Made by a program: the position numbers and the translations under genes. From Lachnospiraceae bacterium (GTDB lineage Bacteria; Bacillota; Clostridia; Lachnospirales; Lachnospiraceae), in NCBI GenBank assembly GCA_017439665.1, contig JAFSIS010000050.1:1-51209 (forward strand): 51,209 bases of DNA. Reading direction: 5' to 3'. A model generated the notes under the pieces. It saw only the letters and a list, made by a program, of their open reading frames with translations. It made no database searches and was not told the DNA's origin. Of this stretch, positions 25,282-33,844 are shown in pieces. The stretch's first letter is position 1, and the number at the start of each line of letters is the position of its first letter.

Positions 25282-25331
25282 TTGAGGTCAAAAAATTTGA
25301 CCTCAAGTTGGGGGCCAGATATTTGCCATTA
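25282..25331 (+). pseudogene. Second ORF6N domain remnant, heavily decayed
   Basis: Read as LRSKNLTSSWGPDICH, it aligns with LRCKNFTSSWGGSRYLPL of the fragment at 9538; the rest is lost. The DNA holds a perfect inverted repeat, TTGAGGTCAAA/TTTGACCTCAA (25282-25306), at the same place as the inverted repeat in the other copy. Confidence 0.6.
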
Positions 25332-25402
25332 GAGATAATGATAAAAAATACAAAACGATATGAAGACGATTCTACTTCCATCCCAATAAAATCGAAGAAT
25401 AT

Positions 25403-26338
25403 ATGAAAGCAGACAGATTATACGCATTAACCCTATATTTGCTCAATCACGGAAGGACTCCTGCTTCAGAGCTGGCAAAACATTTTGAAGTATCTATACG
25501 GACGGTTCAAAGGGATATAGATACTTTGTGTCAGGCTGGCATTCCTATTTGTGCTTTTACGGGTATAAACGGCGGGTATGAAATTTTACAGGATTTTAAA
25601 ATGAATAATCAGTTGGTGTCGGAAGAGGAATATGCCTATATTACAACTGCAATAAGTGGATTAAAGACGGTTACCAATAATCCGGTTGCTGATGATATTT
25701 ATGAGAAAATAACAGCCATATCCAGGAAGAGTAATACGGGTATGATTCTGGATTTTTCCGCATTAAGAGAAGGCGATGATAAATTGCTTTTAATGTTGCA
25801 ATCTGCGGTTAAGAATAAGCAGGTGATTAGATTTACTTATACAAATAATGGTGGAGAAACAAGAGAACATTGTGTAGAGCCGATTGCAGTGATTTACAAA
25901 TGGTATGCCTGGTACATGTTGGAATATAATACGTCGAAACAGGATTATAGAACATATAAGCTTGTTCGAATGGAAAAAGTTTTCATAACAGAAGATAGAT
26001 TTTCCAGGGAGCATAAGTCTGCACAGGATATTTTAAATGATCGTGATCATTCTTATCACAGAAAGAACGTATCCACAAAAGTTCGGATGCGATGCCGTGA
26101 TAATGCGATACATAGAATAAAAGAATATTTAAACGGACAATTGATTGAAGCATTCGAAGATGGAACGGTCATTATGGAGATACATATTGTTGAGAATGAG
26201 CAATGGTGGATTGGTGTTGTTTTGTCACAGGGAAAAGAAGTCGAGGTTATAGAACCGGAGCATATAAAAGAGCGGATCATCAATAGTGCAAAAGATATTC
26301 TTTTTTTATATGAAAATTATGACATAGAGATGTCATAA
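25403..26338 (+). CDS. WYL domain transcriptional regulator (YafY family)
   Basis: 311 residues. The N-terminal ~60 residues form a DeoR/HTH_11-type helix-turn-helix (LAKHFEVSIRTVQRDIDTL). The WYL domain (about 135-200) contains the signature KWYAWYMLEYN, an SH3-like fold thought to sense nucleic acid or small ligands. A WCX-type C-terminal domain follows (to ~311). No SD is visible before the ATG, which is reached directly from degraded ORF6N sequence, so its expression may depend on upstream transcription. Next to it is a broken GyrI-like gene; WYL regulators and GyrI-like effector-binding proteins are often neighbours, so that gene may once have been its target. Confidence 0.9.
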   Translation: MKADRLYALTLYLLNHGRTPASELAKHFEVSIRTVQRDIDTLCQAGIPICAFTGINGGYEILQDFKMNNQLVSEEEYAYITTAISGLKTVTNNPVADDIYEKITAISRKSNTGMILDFSALREGDDKLLLMLQSAVKNKQVIRFTYTNNGGETREHCVEPIAVIYKWYAWYMLEYNTSKQDYRTYKLVRMEKVFITEDRFSREHKSAQDILNDRDHSYHRKNVSTKVRMRCRDNAIHRIKEYLNGQLIEAFEDGTVIMEIHIVENEQWWIGVVLSQGKEVEVIEPEHIKERIINSAKDILFLYENYDIEMS

Positions 26339-26407
26339 TTCGTGTGAGACAATGTTTGTGAAGCTATTTAATGCTTAACGAATTGCGATATGGAGGGTGA
26401 TAAGAAG

Positions 26408-26491
26408 ATGAGTATTGATGTGTATGAACAAATGTTAATAGGACATGATGGAACGAAGTACGATTCTTACTATATCCAGGAGGTGGTGTAA
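26408..26491 (+). CDS. Short open frame before the GyrI-like remnant
   Basis: 27 codons from ATG 26408, with GGAGGG ten bases upstream, ending one base before the ATG of the GyrI-like remnant. The peptide (MSIDVYEQMLIGHDGTKYD...) is not recognised. It may be the decayed end of a small gene or a leader peptide; its stop overlaps the SD region of the next frame. Confidence 0.35.
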   Translation: MSIDVYEQMLIGHDGTKYDSYYIQEVV

Positions 26492-26679
26492 ATGGCTTTT
26501 GATTATAAGAATATTTTGATTATGTGGTGCCCCCTCTGGAGGGCTTCTGGTGGCAGGAAGGTATTAAGGGTATAGATTATGCCCATAAAGAAAGGTTTAA
26601 ATGGATTTCTGCCATTCGTCTTCCTGATTTTGTGACCAAAGGGGAGATTGCAACGTTAACTTGCATTTTAAATCAATAG
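26492..26679 (+). pseudogene. GyrI-like (effector-binding) domain protein remnant
   Basis: It begins MAFDYK with SD AGGAGG upstream, then switches frame near 26510 into DYVVPPLEGFWWQEG, GIDYAHKERFKWISAIRLPDFVTK and a short unrelated end at TAG 26677. This is the middle of a ~200-residue GyrI-like small-molecule-binding protein. At least two internal deletions have removed most of it. Not functional. Confidence 0.8.
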
Positions 26680-26735
26680 CTAATAATATTACCAAAAAGG
26701 AAAGTAAAGGTAAATCTTATAGGGAGGATCACCAA

Positions 26736-27149
26736 ATGGAAAGATATTCCAGTATGACCTGCGGCCTGTTACTCTTGGCTGCATTTGTAGCTCCTATCGT
26801 CGGTATTGCTTACTGCCTGTATAAAAAATCCCTGCAGAAATGGTGGATTTTTGCCCTGATCACCGGCTTTTCCGGATTTGAAGGAATGAGGCATGGCATG
26901 ATCGGAATAGCTTATGATGACATATCTGATCCCAATTATGGGACCTATGGTGGCTGGACACTGACCGATTTTATTGTAAGCGATATACGCCATCTTCTGG
27001 TCTGGGCGGTGATCGCTTTCATCTGTTACCTGGGCTTTGAAAAAAGAAAAAAACTTCCTCTTGTCATAGGCCATATAATTTGTGGTTTTAGTAGTGTCGC
27101 TACTATTTTTATTTTGGTAATGATGCTCCTGGAAATAATAGCCTGGTAA
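26736..27149 (+). CDS. Small multi-pass membrane protein, unknown function
   Basis: 138 residues from ATG 26736 (SD AGGGAGGA). About four hydrophobic segments: residues ~7-28, 37-50, 82-100 and 111-135. Between the second and third is a polar loop with DDISDPNYGTYGGWTLTD, predicted outside or on one face. No family recognised. It begins after the graveyard region and may be followed by the acyltransferase on the same transcript (71 bp gap). No enzyme motif visible. Confidence 0.7.
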   Translation: MERYSSMTCGLLLLAAFVAPIVGIAYCLYKKSLQKWWIFALITGFSGFEGMRHGMIGIAYDDISDPNYGTYGGWTLTDFIVSDIRHLLVWAVIAFICYLGFEKRKKLPLVIGHIICGFSSVATIFILVMMLLEIIAW

Positions 27150-27220
27150 ATACTTTTACTCTTTTCCACCAGTAGAATGATAACATTACCAAATAGTGAA
27201 CAGACAAGGATACCCTGCCA

Positions 27221-28375
27221 ATGATAAACACTACAACCAACAACAATTCTATTAACCCCACTTTTCGTATACTTTCTGCCATTGCCATCATCCTGGTGGT
27301 GGCGGGTCACTGTGACTTCGGTATTTTTGATCTGGGGGGTCTGTTTCCTTACTATGCCTTCCATGTGGCTGTTTTTGCTTTTATCTCAGGCTACTTTTAT
27401 CGGGAAGAAGCTGAGCAGCAGCCATGGGACTATTTGAAAAAGAAAGTGAAGCACCTTCTTTTGCCTTATTTTTTGTGGAATCTGTTTTATGGACTTTTTG
27501 CCGCCGGATTACGATTTGTGGGCTTTCAGATCGGGGCTGCCATAAGTATAAAAACACTTTTTCTGGAGCCTTTTTTAGGCGGTCACCAGTTCGGCTTCAA
27601 TTTTGCTTCCTGGTTCGTCCCCATGCTGTTTGTCGTTGAGGTGGCTAACCTGTTCATGAGAAAAATTCTGGGCTGCCTTCATCTGAAAAAAGAATGGCTG
27701 ATCTTCACCTTAAGCCTTCTTATAGGAGCGGCTGCGGTATGGCTGTCCATAGAGGGAAGAGTATGGGGCTATTATCGCACGGCAGGCTGTCTGATGCTTC
27801 TGTATCCGGCATACCAGTCAGGGCAGCTTTATAAAATTTATCTGGAAAAAAGAGATACCCTCTCTCACGGCCTCTATTTTTTTCTGGTCTGCGGCCTGGA
27901 ATTTTTTCTTCTCCTGATTTGTAAAGGCCGGGTGGCCTACAGTACAGTCTGGTGCTCCGGCTTCGTAAACGGCCCTCTGGTACCCTTTCTGACGGCTTTT
28001 CTGGGAATTGCCTTCTGGCTCAGAGTGGCCCGGCTGGCAGCACCCCTGTGGCGGGAGGGAAATCTGCTGGATCGGATCGGAGCAAATACCTTTTCGGTGA
28101 TGATGCATCATGTGCTGGGCTTTTTTCTTTTGAATGCCCTGCTTTATCTGCTTTCCCAAAGCCTTCTTCCGGACACCGCCTTCGACACTGAAACCTGGCT
28201 TATCAGCTATGAATACCGGTATCTTCCGGCAGGAATGGAGATGGGGAAATGGCTGTATCTTTTTGCCGGTATCCTAATCCCTCTGGGAATAAAAAGAATC
28301 TTGGAAAAAATACTTGACTTTATTCATTTAAAGCGATATAGTGAAAAAGTCGTAGTGCAAAATAAGGACAAATAG
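27221..28375 (+). CDS. Acyltransferase family 3 membrane protein (OafA/YrhL-like)
   Basis: 384 residues with about ten membrane helices. The N-terminal motif FRILSAIAIILVVAGHCDFG carries the conserved His of the Acyltransf_3 family. AFHVAVFAFISGYFYREE and ASWFVPMLFVVEV are further family segments. Members transfer acetyl or other acyl groups from the cytosol to surface polysaccharide, peptidoglycan or lipids. No SGNH esterase domain is fused. The SD is weak (AGGAT), so coupling to the upstream gene may matter. It ends 42 bp before the ABC importer operon; a small hairpin, ATGCC/GGCAT (28384-28399), separates them. Confidence 0.87.
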   Translation: MINTTTNNNSINPTFRILSAIAIILVVAGHCDFGIFDLGGLFPYYAFHVAVFAFISGYFYREEAEQQPWDYLKKKVKHLLLPYFLWNLFYGLFAAGLRFVGFQIGAAISIKTLFLEPFLGGHQFGFNFASWFVPMLFVVEVANLFMRKILGCLHLKKEWLIFTLSLLIGAAAVWLSIEGRVWGYYRTAGCLMLLYPAYQSGQLYKIYLEKRDTLSHGLYFFLVCGLEFFLLLICKGRVAYSTVWCSGFVNGPLVPFLTAFLGIAFWLRVARLAAPLWREGNLLDRIGANTFSVMMHHVLGFFLLNALLYLLSQSLLPDTAFDTETWLISYEYRYLPAGMEMGKWLYLFAGILIPLGIKRILEKILDFIHLKRYSEKVVVQNKDK

Positions 28376-28417
28376 ACGAAAAGATGCCGGTTTTGGCATA
28401 AGGGAGGAAAATTTAGT

Positions 28418-29464
28418 ATGAAAATCAAAAAAGTAGCGGCCCTGTTAATGGCGGCCATCTTAACCTTTTCCATGACAGCCTGCGGAAGCAGCAGTGCAGA
28501 CAGCTCTGCCAATACCCAGACTAATGCGGAGACTGAGACAGCAGCGGATGCAGCGGAAGCAACCGATACCACAGCTGCGGACGGACAGGTATACACTGTA
28601 GGTATCTGCCAGCTGGTACAGCATGAGGCATTGGATGCAGCTACTCAGGGATTCAAGGATGCCTTAACTGCAGCCCTAGGTGAGAATGTAGTATTTGACG
28701 AGCAGAATGCTTCCGGAGACTCTGCCACTTGTGCAACCATCGTCAATCAGTTCGTATCCAGCGATGTGGATCTGATCATGGCTAACGCTACCCCTGCTCT
28801 GCAGGCAGCAGTAGCTTCCACCGCGGACATCCCGATCGTAGCAACTTCCATTACCGACTATGCAACTGCTCTGGATATCAGCGACTGGACCGGAACCACT
28901 GGGATCAATGTAACCGGTACTGCTGACCTGGCACCCCTTGCAGATCAGGCAGCTATGGTGAAAGAGCTGGTTCCCGATGCAAAAAAAGTAGGTATTCTCT
29001 ACTGTTCCGCAGAGCCCAACTCCAAATATCAGGCAAGTGTAGTTGGTGAAGAACTGGCGGGTATGGGCTTCGAGGTAGAAGAGTTTACCTTTGCCGATTC
29101 CAACGATATTATGCAGGTTGCCCAGACCGCAGTAGATACCTGTGACGCACTCTATGTACCTACCGACAATACAGCAGCTTCCAATGCTGAGATTCTGGGC
29201 GGTGTGTCAGAGGATGCAGGCATTCCCATTGTTGCAGGTGAAGAAGGTATCTGTAAGGGCTGCGGTATCGCTACCCTTTCCATCGATTACTACAGCATCG
29301 GTTACAGAGCCGGTGAAATGGCAGCAGATATTCTGGTAAACGGAGCAGATCCGGCAACTATGGAGATCGATTTTGCAACCGAGCTGACCAAGAAGGCTAT
29401 GGTAAGCCGTTGTGAAGCTCTTGGCATTACCGTTCCTGACGGATATGAGGCAATTGCAGAATAA
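28418..29464 (+). CDS. ABC importer substrate-binding lipoprotein, ABC_sub_bind (TrpX-like) family
   Basis: 348 residues. The signal peptide has lipobox MTAC (Cys22) and is followed by a Ser/Thr/Ala/Glu-rich linker. The mature part matches the COG2984 family: VGICQLVQHEALDAATQGFKDAL, then FDEQNASGD, IVATSITDYATALD, KVGILYCSAEPNSKYQA and YVPTDNTAASN. In streptococci this family (TrpX) takes up tryptophan, and other members take phenylalanine or related amino acids. SD GGGAGG precedes the ATG. No T-box or tryptophan leader fits in the 42 bp before the gene. A strong intercistronic hairpin (29502-29535) follows, likely favouring high expression of this component over the permease. Confidence 0.92.
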   Translation: MKIKKVAALLMAAILTFSMTACGSSSADSSANTQTNAETETAADAAEATDTTAADGQVYTVGICQLVQHEALDAATQGFKDALTAALGENVVFDEQNASGDSATCATIVNQFVSSDVDLIMANATPALQAAVASTADIPIVATSITDYATALDISDWTGTTGINVTGTADLAPLADQAAMVKELVPDAKKVGILYCSAEPNSKYQASVVGEELAGMGFEVEEFTFADSNDIMQVAQTAVDTCDALYVPTDNTAASNAEILGGVSEDAGIPIVAGEEGICKGCGIATLSIDYYSIGYRAGEMAADILVNGADPATMEIDFATELTKKAMVSRCEALGITVPDGYEAIAE

Positions 29465-29501
29465 AATTTGTTGACCTGAACAGTAAAATATGACAGAATG
29501 G

Positions 29502-29535
29502 AATGGCATCTGGTGATTTTTCGCCGGGTGCCATT
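29502..29535 (+). other. Intercistronic 15-bp hairpin in the ABC importer operon
   Basis: The arms 29502-29516 and 29521-29535 pair at all 15 positions in RNA (three G-U pairs), with loop TTTT. No T-run follows. It lies between the binding-protein and permease genes, the usual place for a stabilising hairpin that raises the level of the upstream mRNA segment. Confidence 0.75.
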
Positions 29536-29568
29536 AATGTAGTGTAGAAGAGAAGGGAAACGAGAACG

Positions 29569-30468
29569 ATGATTGGATTTTTAAATGCTTTGCCCGGTGC
29601 GGCTGCACAGGGGATCATTTGGGGAATTATGGCCATAGGGGTCTATATTACCTACAAAATTCTGGATATTGCAGATCTGACTGTGGATGGCAGCTTCGGT
29701 ACGGGAGGAGCTACTCTGGTCATGTGTATGACCAGTGGAATGGGTATGCCCCTGTCCTTACTTATGGCCTTTCTGGCAGGCTGTGCTGCCGGATTTATTA
29801 CGGGAATCTTACATACCAAATTCGGTATTCCGGCAATTTTGGCAGGTATCCTGACCCAGCTGGGGCTTTACTCCGTGAATTTGAGGATCCTTGGCGGAGC
29901 AAATCTTACCTTATCAGACCGAAAATATAAGCTTCTGGTAAATTTAAAAAATATTTATCCTTCTCTGGTAGTCTGCGTAATCTTTACGGTGATCATTATT
30001 GGTATTCTTTACTGGTTTTTCGGTACAGAGATGGGTCATTCCCTGCGTGCCACCGGCTGTAATGCTTCCATGGCCAGAGCCAACGGAATCAATACCTCCA
30101 GAAACCAGATCATTGCCATTATTCTTTCCAATGGTATTGTGGCACTTTCCGGGGCACTTTTATCCCAGTGGCAGGGCTTCGCCGACGTCAATATGGGACG
30201 TGGTGCCATCGTGATCGGTCTGGCAGCGGTGATCATCGGAGAGGTGATCTTTGGAAAAATCTTTCATAATTTTGCCCTCCGTCTGACCGGAGTGGTCTGC
30301 GGCGGAATCGTCTACTATGCGGTAATCACCTTCGTTCTTCGTCTGGGTCTGAATGCCAACGATCTGAAGCTTTTGTCCGCGGTTGTAGTGGCCGTTTTCC
30401 TTGCAGTTCCTTATTGGAAGAAGGCCTGGTCCGAAAATCGGAGCAAAGCTGTTCGGGAGGTGAAATAA
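29569..30468 (+). CDS. ABC importer permease (COG4120/TrpY-like)
   Basis: 299 residues, about eight or nine membrane helices. Typical segments are QGIIWGIMAIGVYITYKILDIADLTVDGSFGTG near the N-terminus (read in parts) and LRATGCNASMARANGINTS, which is likely the loop contacting the ATPase. It belongs to the permease family that pairs with ABC_sub_bind proteins. SD AAGGGAAA is upstream. It ends 1 bp before the ATPase gene, so the two are co-translated. Confidence 0.92.
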   Translation: MIGFLNALPGAAAQGIIWGIMAIGVYITYKILDIADLTVDGSFGTGGATLVMCMTSGMGMPLSLLMAFLAGCAAGFITGILHTKFGIPAILAGILTQLGLYSVNLRILGGANLTLSDRKYKLLVNLKNIYPSLVVCVIFTVIIIGILYWFFGTEMGHSLRATGCNASMARANGINTSRNQIIAIILSNGIVALSGALLSQWQGFADVNMGRGAIVIGLAAVIIGEVIFGKIFHNFALRLTGVVCGGIVYYAVITFVLRLGLNANDLKLLSAVVVAVFLAVPYWKKAWSENRSKAVREVK

Positions 30469-30469
30469 G

Positions 30470-31267
30470 ATGCTGGAGATCAAGAACGTATATAAAACCT
30501 TTAATAAGGGAACGATCAATGAGAAAAAAGCCCTGCAGAATCTGAATCTGACTCTCAATGACGGCGACTTTGTTACCGTTATCGGCGGTAATGGTGCAGG
30601 AAAATCTACTATGTTAAATATGATCGCAGGTGTTTATCCGGTGGACAGCGGTATGATCACCATCAATGGTACCGATGTTACGGGAATGAAGGAGCATATC
30701 CGGGCACAGTTTCTGGGAAGAGTTTTTCAGGATCCCATGATGGGAACAGCGGCGGATATGTGGATCGAAGAAAACATGGCTTTAGCCGGAAGAAGAGGGC
30801 AGAAACGGGGACTTCGGTGGGCCATTACCCATAAGGAAAGAGAAGAGTTCAAGGAAAAATTGAAGGAGCTGGAGCTGGGATTGGAAAACCGCCTTTCCAC
30901 CAAGGTAGGCCTCCTTTCCGGAGGGCAGAGACAGGCCCTTACCCTTTTGATGGCTACCATGAAACGCCCTGATCTGCTGCTTCTGGATGAGCATACGGCA
31001 GCCCTGGATCCCAAGACGGCAGCCAAGGTGCTGGAGCTGACGGATAAGCTGATCGAGGAAGAGGGACTTACGGCCCTGATGATCACCCACAATATGCGGG
31101 ATGCCATCCATTATGGCAACCGGCTGATCATGATGAACGAAGGACAGATTATTCTGGATGTCAGCGGTGAGGAGAAAAAAAAGCTGACGGTAGAAGATCT
31201 TCTGGCCGCCTTCAGCCGTTTAAGTGGAAGTGAATTTGCAAACGACAGGGCACTACTGTCGAAGTAG
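30470..31267 (+). CDS. ABC importer ATP-binding protein (COG1101/TrpZ-like)
   Basis: 265 residues; the energising subunit. Walker A is GGNGAGKSTML (~43-52), signature LSGGQRQALTLL (~145), Walker B PDLLLLDEHTAALD (~165) and switch MITHNMRD. The DEHTAALD variant is characteristic of this importer class. The final ~30 residues (VEDLLAAFSRLSGSEFANDRALLSK) are a normal extension. SD GGGAGG lies inside the end of the permease gene. No normal terminator follows; the fold-back element at 31283 could act as one. Confidence 0.94.
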   Translation: MLEIKNVYKTFNKGTINEKKALQNLNLTLNDGDFVTVIGGNGAGKSTMLNMIAGVYPVDSGMITINGTDVTGMKEHIRAQFLGRVFQDPMMGTAADMWIEENMALAGRRGQKRGLRWAITHKEREEFKEKLKELELGLENRLSTKVGLLSGGQRQALTLLMATMKRPDLLLLDEHTAALDPKTAAKVLELTDKLIEEEGLTALMITHNMRDAIHYGNRLIMMNEGQIILDVSGEEKKKLTVEDLLAAFSRLSGSEFANDRALLSK

Positions 31268-31282
31268 ATATTAAATAAGGTA

Positions 31283-31463
31283 AAAGAGGGACTGCTGAAG
31301 AATTCTATATCAAGCTTCCTGTTTATCCATTTGTACGCATTTGCGGAGACATTGTATTCCAAAGAGCGGACTTTAGTCCGATATTTGGATACAATGTCCG
31401 TAGCAACAAGCGAACAAAGGATAACAGTAAGCAAAGAAAGAATTTTTCAGCAGTCCCTCTTTT
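31283..31463. mobile_element. 181-bp fold-back element, MITE-like
   Basis: Terminal arms 31283-31306 and 31440-31463 are complementary over 24 positions with one G-U pair. The whole element is nearly symmetric: inner arms around 31312-31343 and 31401-31432 also pair with small bulges, and the apex is CGGACT-TT-AGTCCG at 31367-31380. The right arm ends CCCTCT followed by five T, so in the + direction it would form a terminator for the ABC importer operon. It carries no transposase. Either a miniature inverted-repeat element or a structured RNA. No clear target-site duplication was identified by eye. Confidence 0.65.
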
Positions 31464-31669
31464 TATTCTGTAAACTCCTTTTCCTTGAAAGTCTGCTCTT
31501 TGGCATAAGAAAACGATTTTTTCCCTTTTTAATAGAAGAAGAAAAAGGATATCCGTGAATAATTATGCTTGCATAGAGATAAAATTTGGTGTATAAGTGA
31601 AAATAGTCCGTCCGGGGAAAGGCGGAAAATAAGGGAGTGAATCCCTTTAAGCTGGTATTGGAGGAAGAA

Positions 31670-33736
31670 ATGGCAAAGTATTTAGTAATTGTGGAATCCC
31701 CTGCAAAGGTAAAAACCATAAAGAAATTTCTGGGGGCCAATTATGAAGTCATGGCCAGTAACGGTCATGTGCGTGATCTGCCCAAAAGCCGTCTGGGAAT
31801 AGATGTGGATAAGGATTATGAACCCAAATATATTACCATACGGGGAAAGGGAGATATTTTAGCCAGTCTTCGTAAAGAGGTAAAAAAAGCGGATAAGATC
31901 TACCTGGCAACAGACCCTGACCGGGAGGGAGAGGCAATCTCCTGGCATCTGTATAAGGCCCTGAAGCTGGAGGAGAAAAAGGTCTATCGGATCACCTTTA
32001 ATGAAATTACCAAAACGGCTGTTAAAGAATCCTTAAAACATGCCAACCAGATCAATATGAATCTGGTAGATGCCCAGCAGGCCAGACGATGTCTGGATCG
32101 TATGGTGGGTTATCGGATCTCTCCTCTTTTGTGGGCCAAGATCAAACGGGGCTTAAGTGCCGGCAGAGTACAGTCGGTGGCCCTGAGGATCATCTGTGAC
32201 AGAGAAGCGGAAATTGATGCATTCATTCCGGAGGAATACTGGACTTTGGATGCGGCTCTCGTGGCCAGGGGAGAAAAGAAGCCTATGGTGGCAAAATTCC
32301 ATGGTACCCGGGAAGGCAAGCTGGAGTTGAAATCCAGGGCAGATGTAGAAAAGATCGAGAAGGAAATTGCCGGTGCCCGGTTCGTTGTGCAGGAAGTGAA
32401 GAAGGGAGAACGGCATAAAAAAGCACCCCTGCCCTTTACTACCTCAACCTTACAGCAGGAGGCAAGTAAAACCTTAAATTTTTCCACCCAGAAAACCATG
32501 CGCCTGGCTCAGCAGCTTTATGAAGGAATCGACATTAAGGGAGAGGGAACGGTAGGTATCATCACCTATCTGCGTACAGACTCTACCCGTATCTCCCAGG
32601 AGGCAGTAAACCAGGCCAGAGAATATATTGTAAGCCAGTATGGTGAGGCCTATGCCGGTGCAGTAGAGGCAGATAAGAAAGAAGCAAAGAAGATTCAGGA
32701 TGCCCATGAAGCTATTCGTCCTACTGACATTAGCAGAACACCGGTAATGCTGAAGGAATCTCTTTCCCGGGATCAGTTCAGGCTGTATCAGCTGATCTGG
32801 AAGCGCTTCGTTGCCAGCCGGATGACGGAAGCAGTATATGAGACCGTGGCCATAAAGGTGGAAGTGGCAGATTATCGTTTCAGCCTGTCTGCAGGAAAGC
32901 TGAAGTTTGAAGGCTTCCGCAGTGTGTATATTCAGGATGAAGAAGAGAAAGAGAATAGTAACCTGCTGGTAAAGCATCTGGAAAAGGGGGATGAGCTGAC
33001 CTTATCTGAATTGACCTCAAAACAGCATTTCACCCAGCCGGTACCCCACTATACAGAGGCATCCCTGGTCAGTGCCCTGGAGGAATTGGGAATAGGCCGT
33101 CCCAGTACCTATGCACCTACCATCTCCACCATTCTGGCCCGCAGATATGTGGTAAAGGAAAATAAAAATCTGTATGTGACCGAGCTGGGAGAGGTAGTCA
33201 ACCAGATGATGAAGGAAGCTTTTCCCTCTATTGTGGATGTGCATTTTACCGCCAATATGGAAATGCTTCTGGATGGAGTAGAGGATGGAGCAGTCAACTG
33301 GAAGACCATTATTGAAAACTTCTATCCGGATCTGGAAGAAGCAGTCCAGAGGGCTGAGAAAGAGCTGGAGGAAGTGGAAATCAAGGAGGAATATTCCGGA
33401 GAAGACTGTGAGCTCTGTGGCCGCCCCATGTATATTAAATACGGTCCCCACGGTCGGTTTCAGGCCTGTTCCGGTTTTCCCCAATGCCGCAATACCAAGC
33501 CCTATTATGAAAAGATCGGAACTGAATGTCCCAAGTGCGGCAAGGATATCGTCCTGAAAAAAACGAAAAAGGGAAGAAAGTACTACGGTTGTATCGATAA
33601 TCCGGAATGTGATTTTATGGTATGGCAGAAGCCCTCTGGCTTAAAGTGCGAAAAGTGTGGCAGTATTTTGCTGGAAAAGGGGCAAAAGCTGGTTTGTGCC
33701 AATGAGAATTGCGGAAATATTCTGGACAAAAAATAG
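31670..33736 (+). CDS. topA: DNA topoisomerase I
   Basis: 688 residues from ATG 31670 (SD GGAGGA); a GTG at 31637 would add 11 poorly conserved residues. The Toprim domain starts YLVIVESPAKVKTI (Glu9) and includes LATDPDREGEAISWHL. Catalytic Tyr300 is in ITYLRTDSTRIS. DNA-contact motif LSAGRVQSVALRIICDREAEI is at about 160-180. The C-terminus has three four-cysteine zinc fingers (starting at CELCG, CPKCG and CEKCG), normal for bacterial TopA. It relaxes negative supercoils. codY follows about 100 bp downstream, a gene order common in Clostridia. Confidence 0.97.
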   Translation: MAKYLVIVESPAKVKTIKKFLGANYEVMASNGHVRDLPKSRLGIDVDKDYEPKYITIRGKGDILASLRKEVKKADKIYLATDPDREGEAISWHLYKALKLEEKKVYRITFNEITKTAVKESLKHANQINMNLVDAQQARRCLDRMVGYRISPLLWAKIKRGLSAGRVQSVALRIICDREAEIDAFIPEEYWTLDAALVARGEKKPMVAKFHGTREGKLELKSRADVEKIEKEIAGARFVVQEVKKGERHKKAPLPFTTSTLQQEASKTLNFSTQKTMRLAQQLYEGIDIKGEGTVGIITYLRTDSTRISQEAVNQAREYIVSQYGEAYAGAVEADKKEAKKIQDAHEAIRPTDISRTPVMLKESLSRDQFRLYQLIWKRFVASRMTEAVYETVAIKVEVADYRFSLSAGKLKFEGFRSVYIQDEEEKENSNLLVKHLEKGDELTLSELTSKQHFTQPVPHYTEASLVSALEELGIGRPSTYAPTISTILARRYVVKENKNLYVTELGEVVNQMMKEAFPSIVDVHFTANMEMLLDGVEDGAVNWKTIIENFYPDLEEAVQRAEKELEEVEIKEEYSGEDCELCGRPMYIKYGPHGRFQACSGFPQCRNTKPYYEKIGTECPKCGKDIVLKKTKKGRKYYGCIDNPECDFMVWQKPSGLKCEKCGSILLEKGQKLVCANENCGNILDKK

Positions 33737-33756
33737 AGATTTAATTAATTTACAGA

Positions 33757-33771
33757 TAATTTCAGAAATTA
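33757..33771 (+). promoter_or_regulatory. CodY-box-like palindrome at the codY promoter
   Basis: TAATTTCAGAAATTA is a perfect 15-bp palindrome with one central base and shares the TTTCAGAAA core of the CodY consensus AATTTTCWGAAAATT (11 of 15 positions). It ends one base before the -35 element. Suggests autoregulation. Confidence 0.6.
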
Positions 33772-33772
33772 A

Positions 33773-33801
33773 TTGCGATTTCACAAATTGTGTGCTATAA
33801 T
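33773..33801 (+). promoter_or_regulatory. Sigma-A promoter of codY
   Basis: TTGCGA, 17-bp spacer, TATAAT, with TG at 33792-33793 one base before the -10 region (extended element TGC). The start would be near 33808, about 37 bp before the ATG. Confidence 0.8.
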
Positions 33802-33844
33802 GTCCGCATATAGGCAAGAGTTTTGTCTTTGGAGGATGAGAGAG

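Noticed and set aside
28376..28417. T-box or tryptophan leader before the ABC importer
   Set aside because: Only 42 bp separate it from the preceding gene; one 5-bp hairpin is present but no T-box signature.
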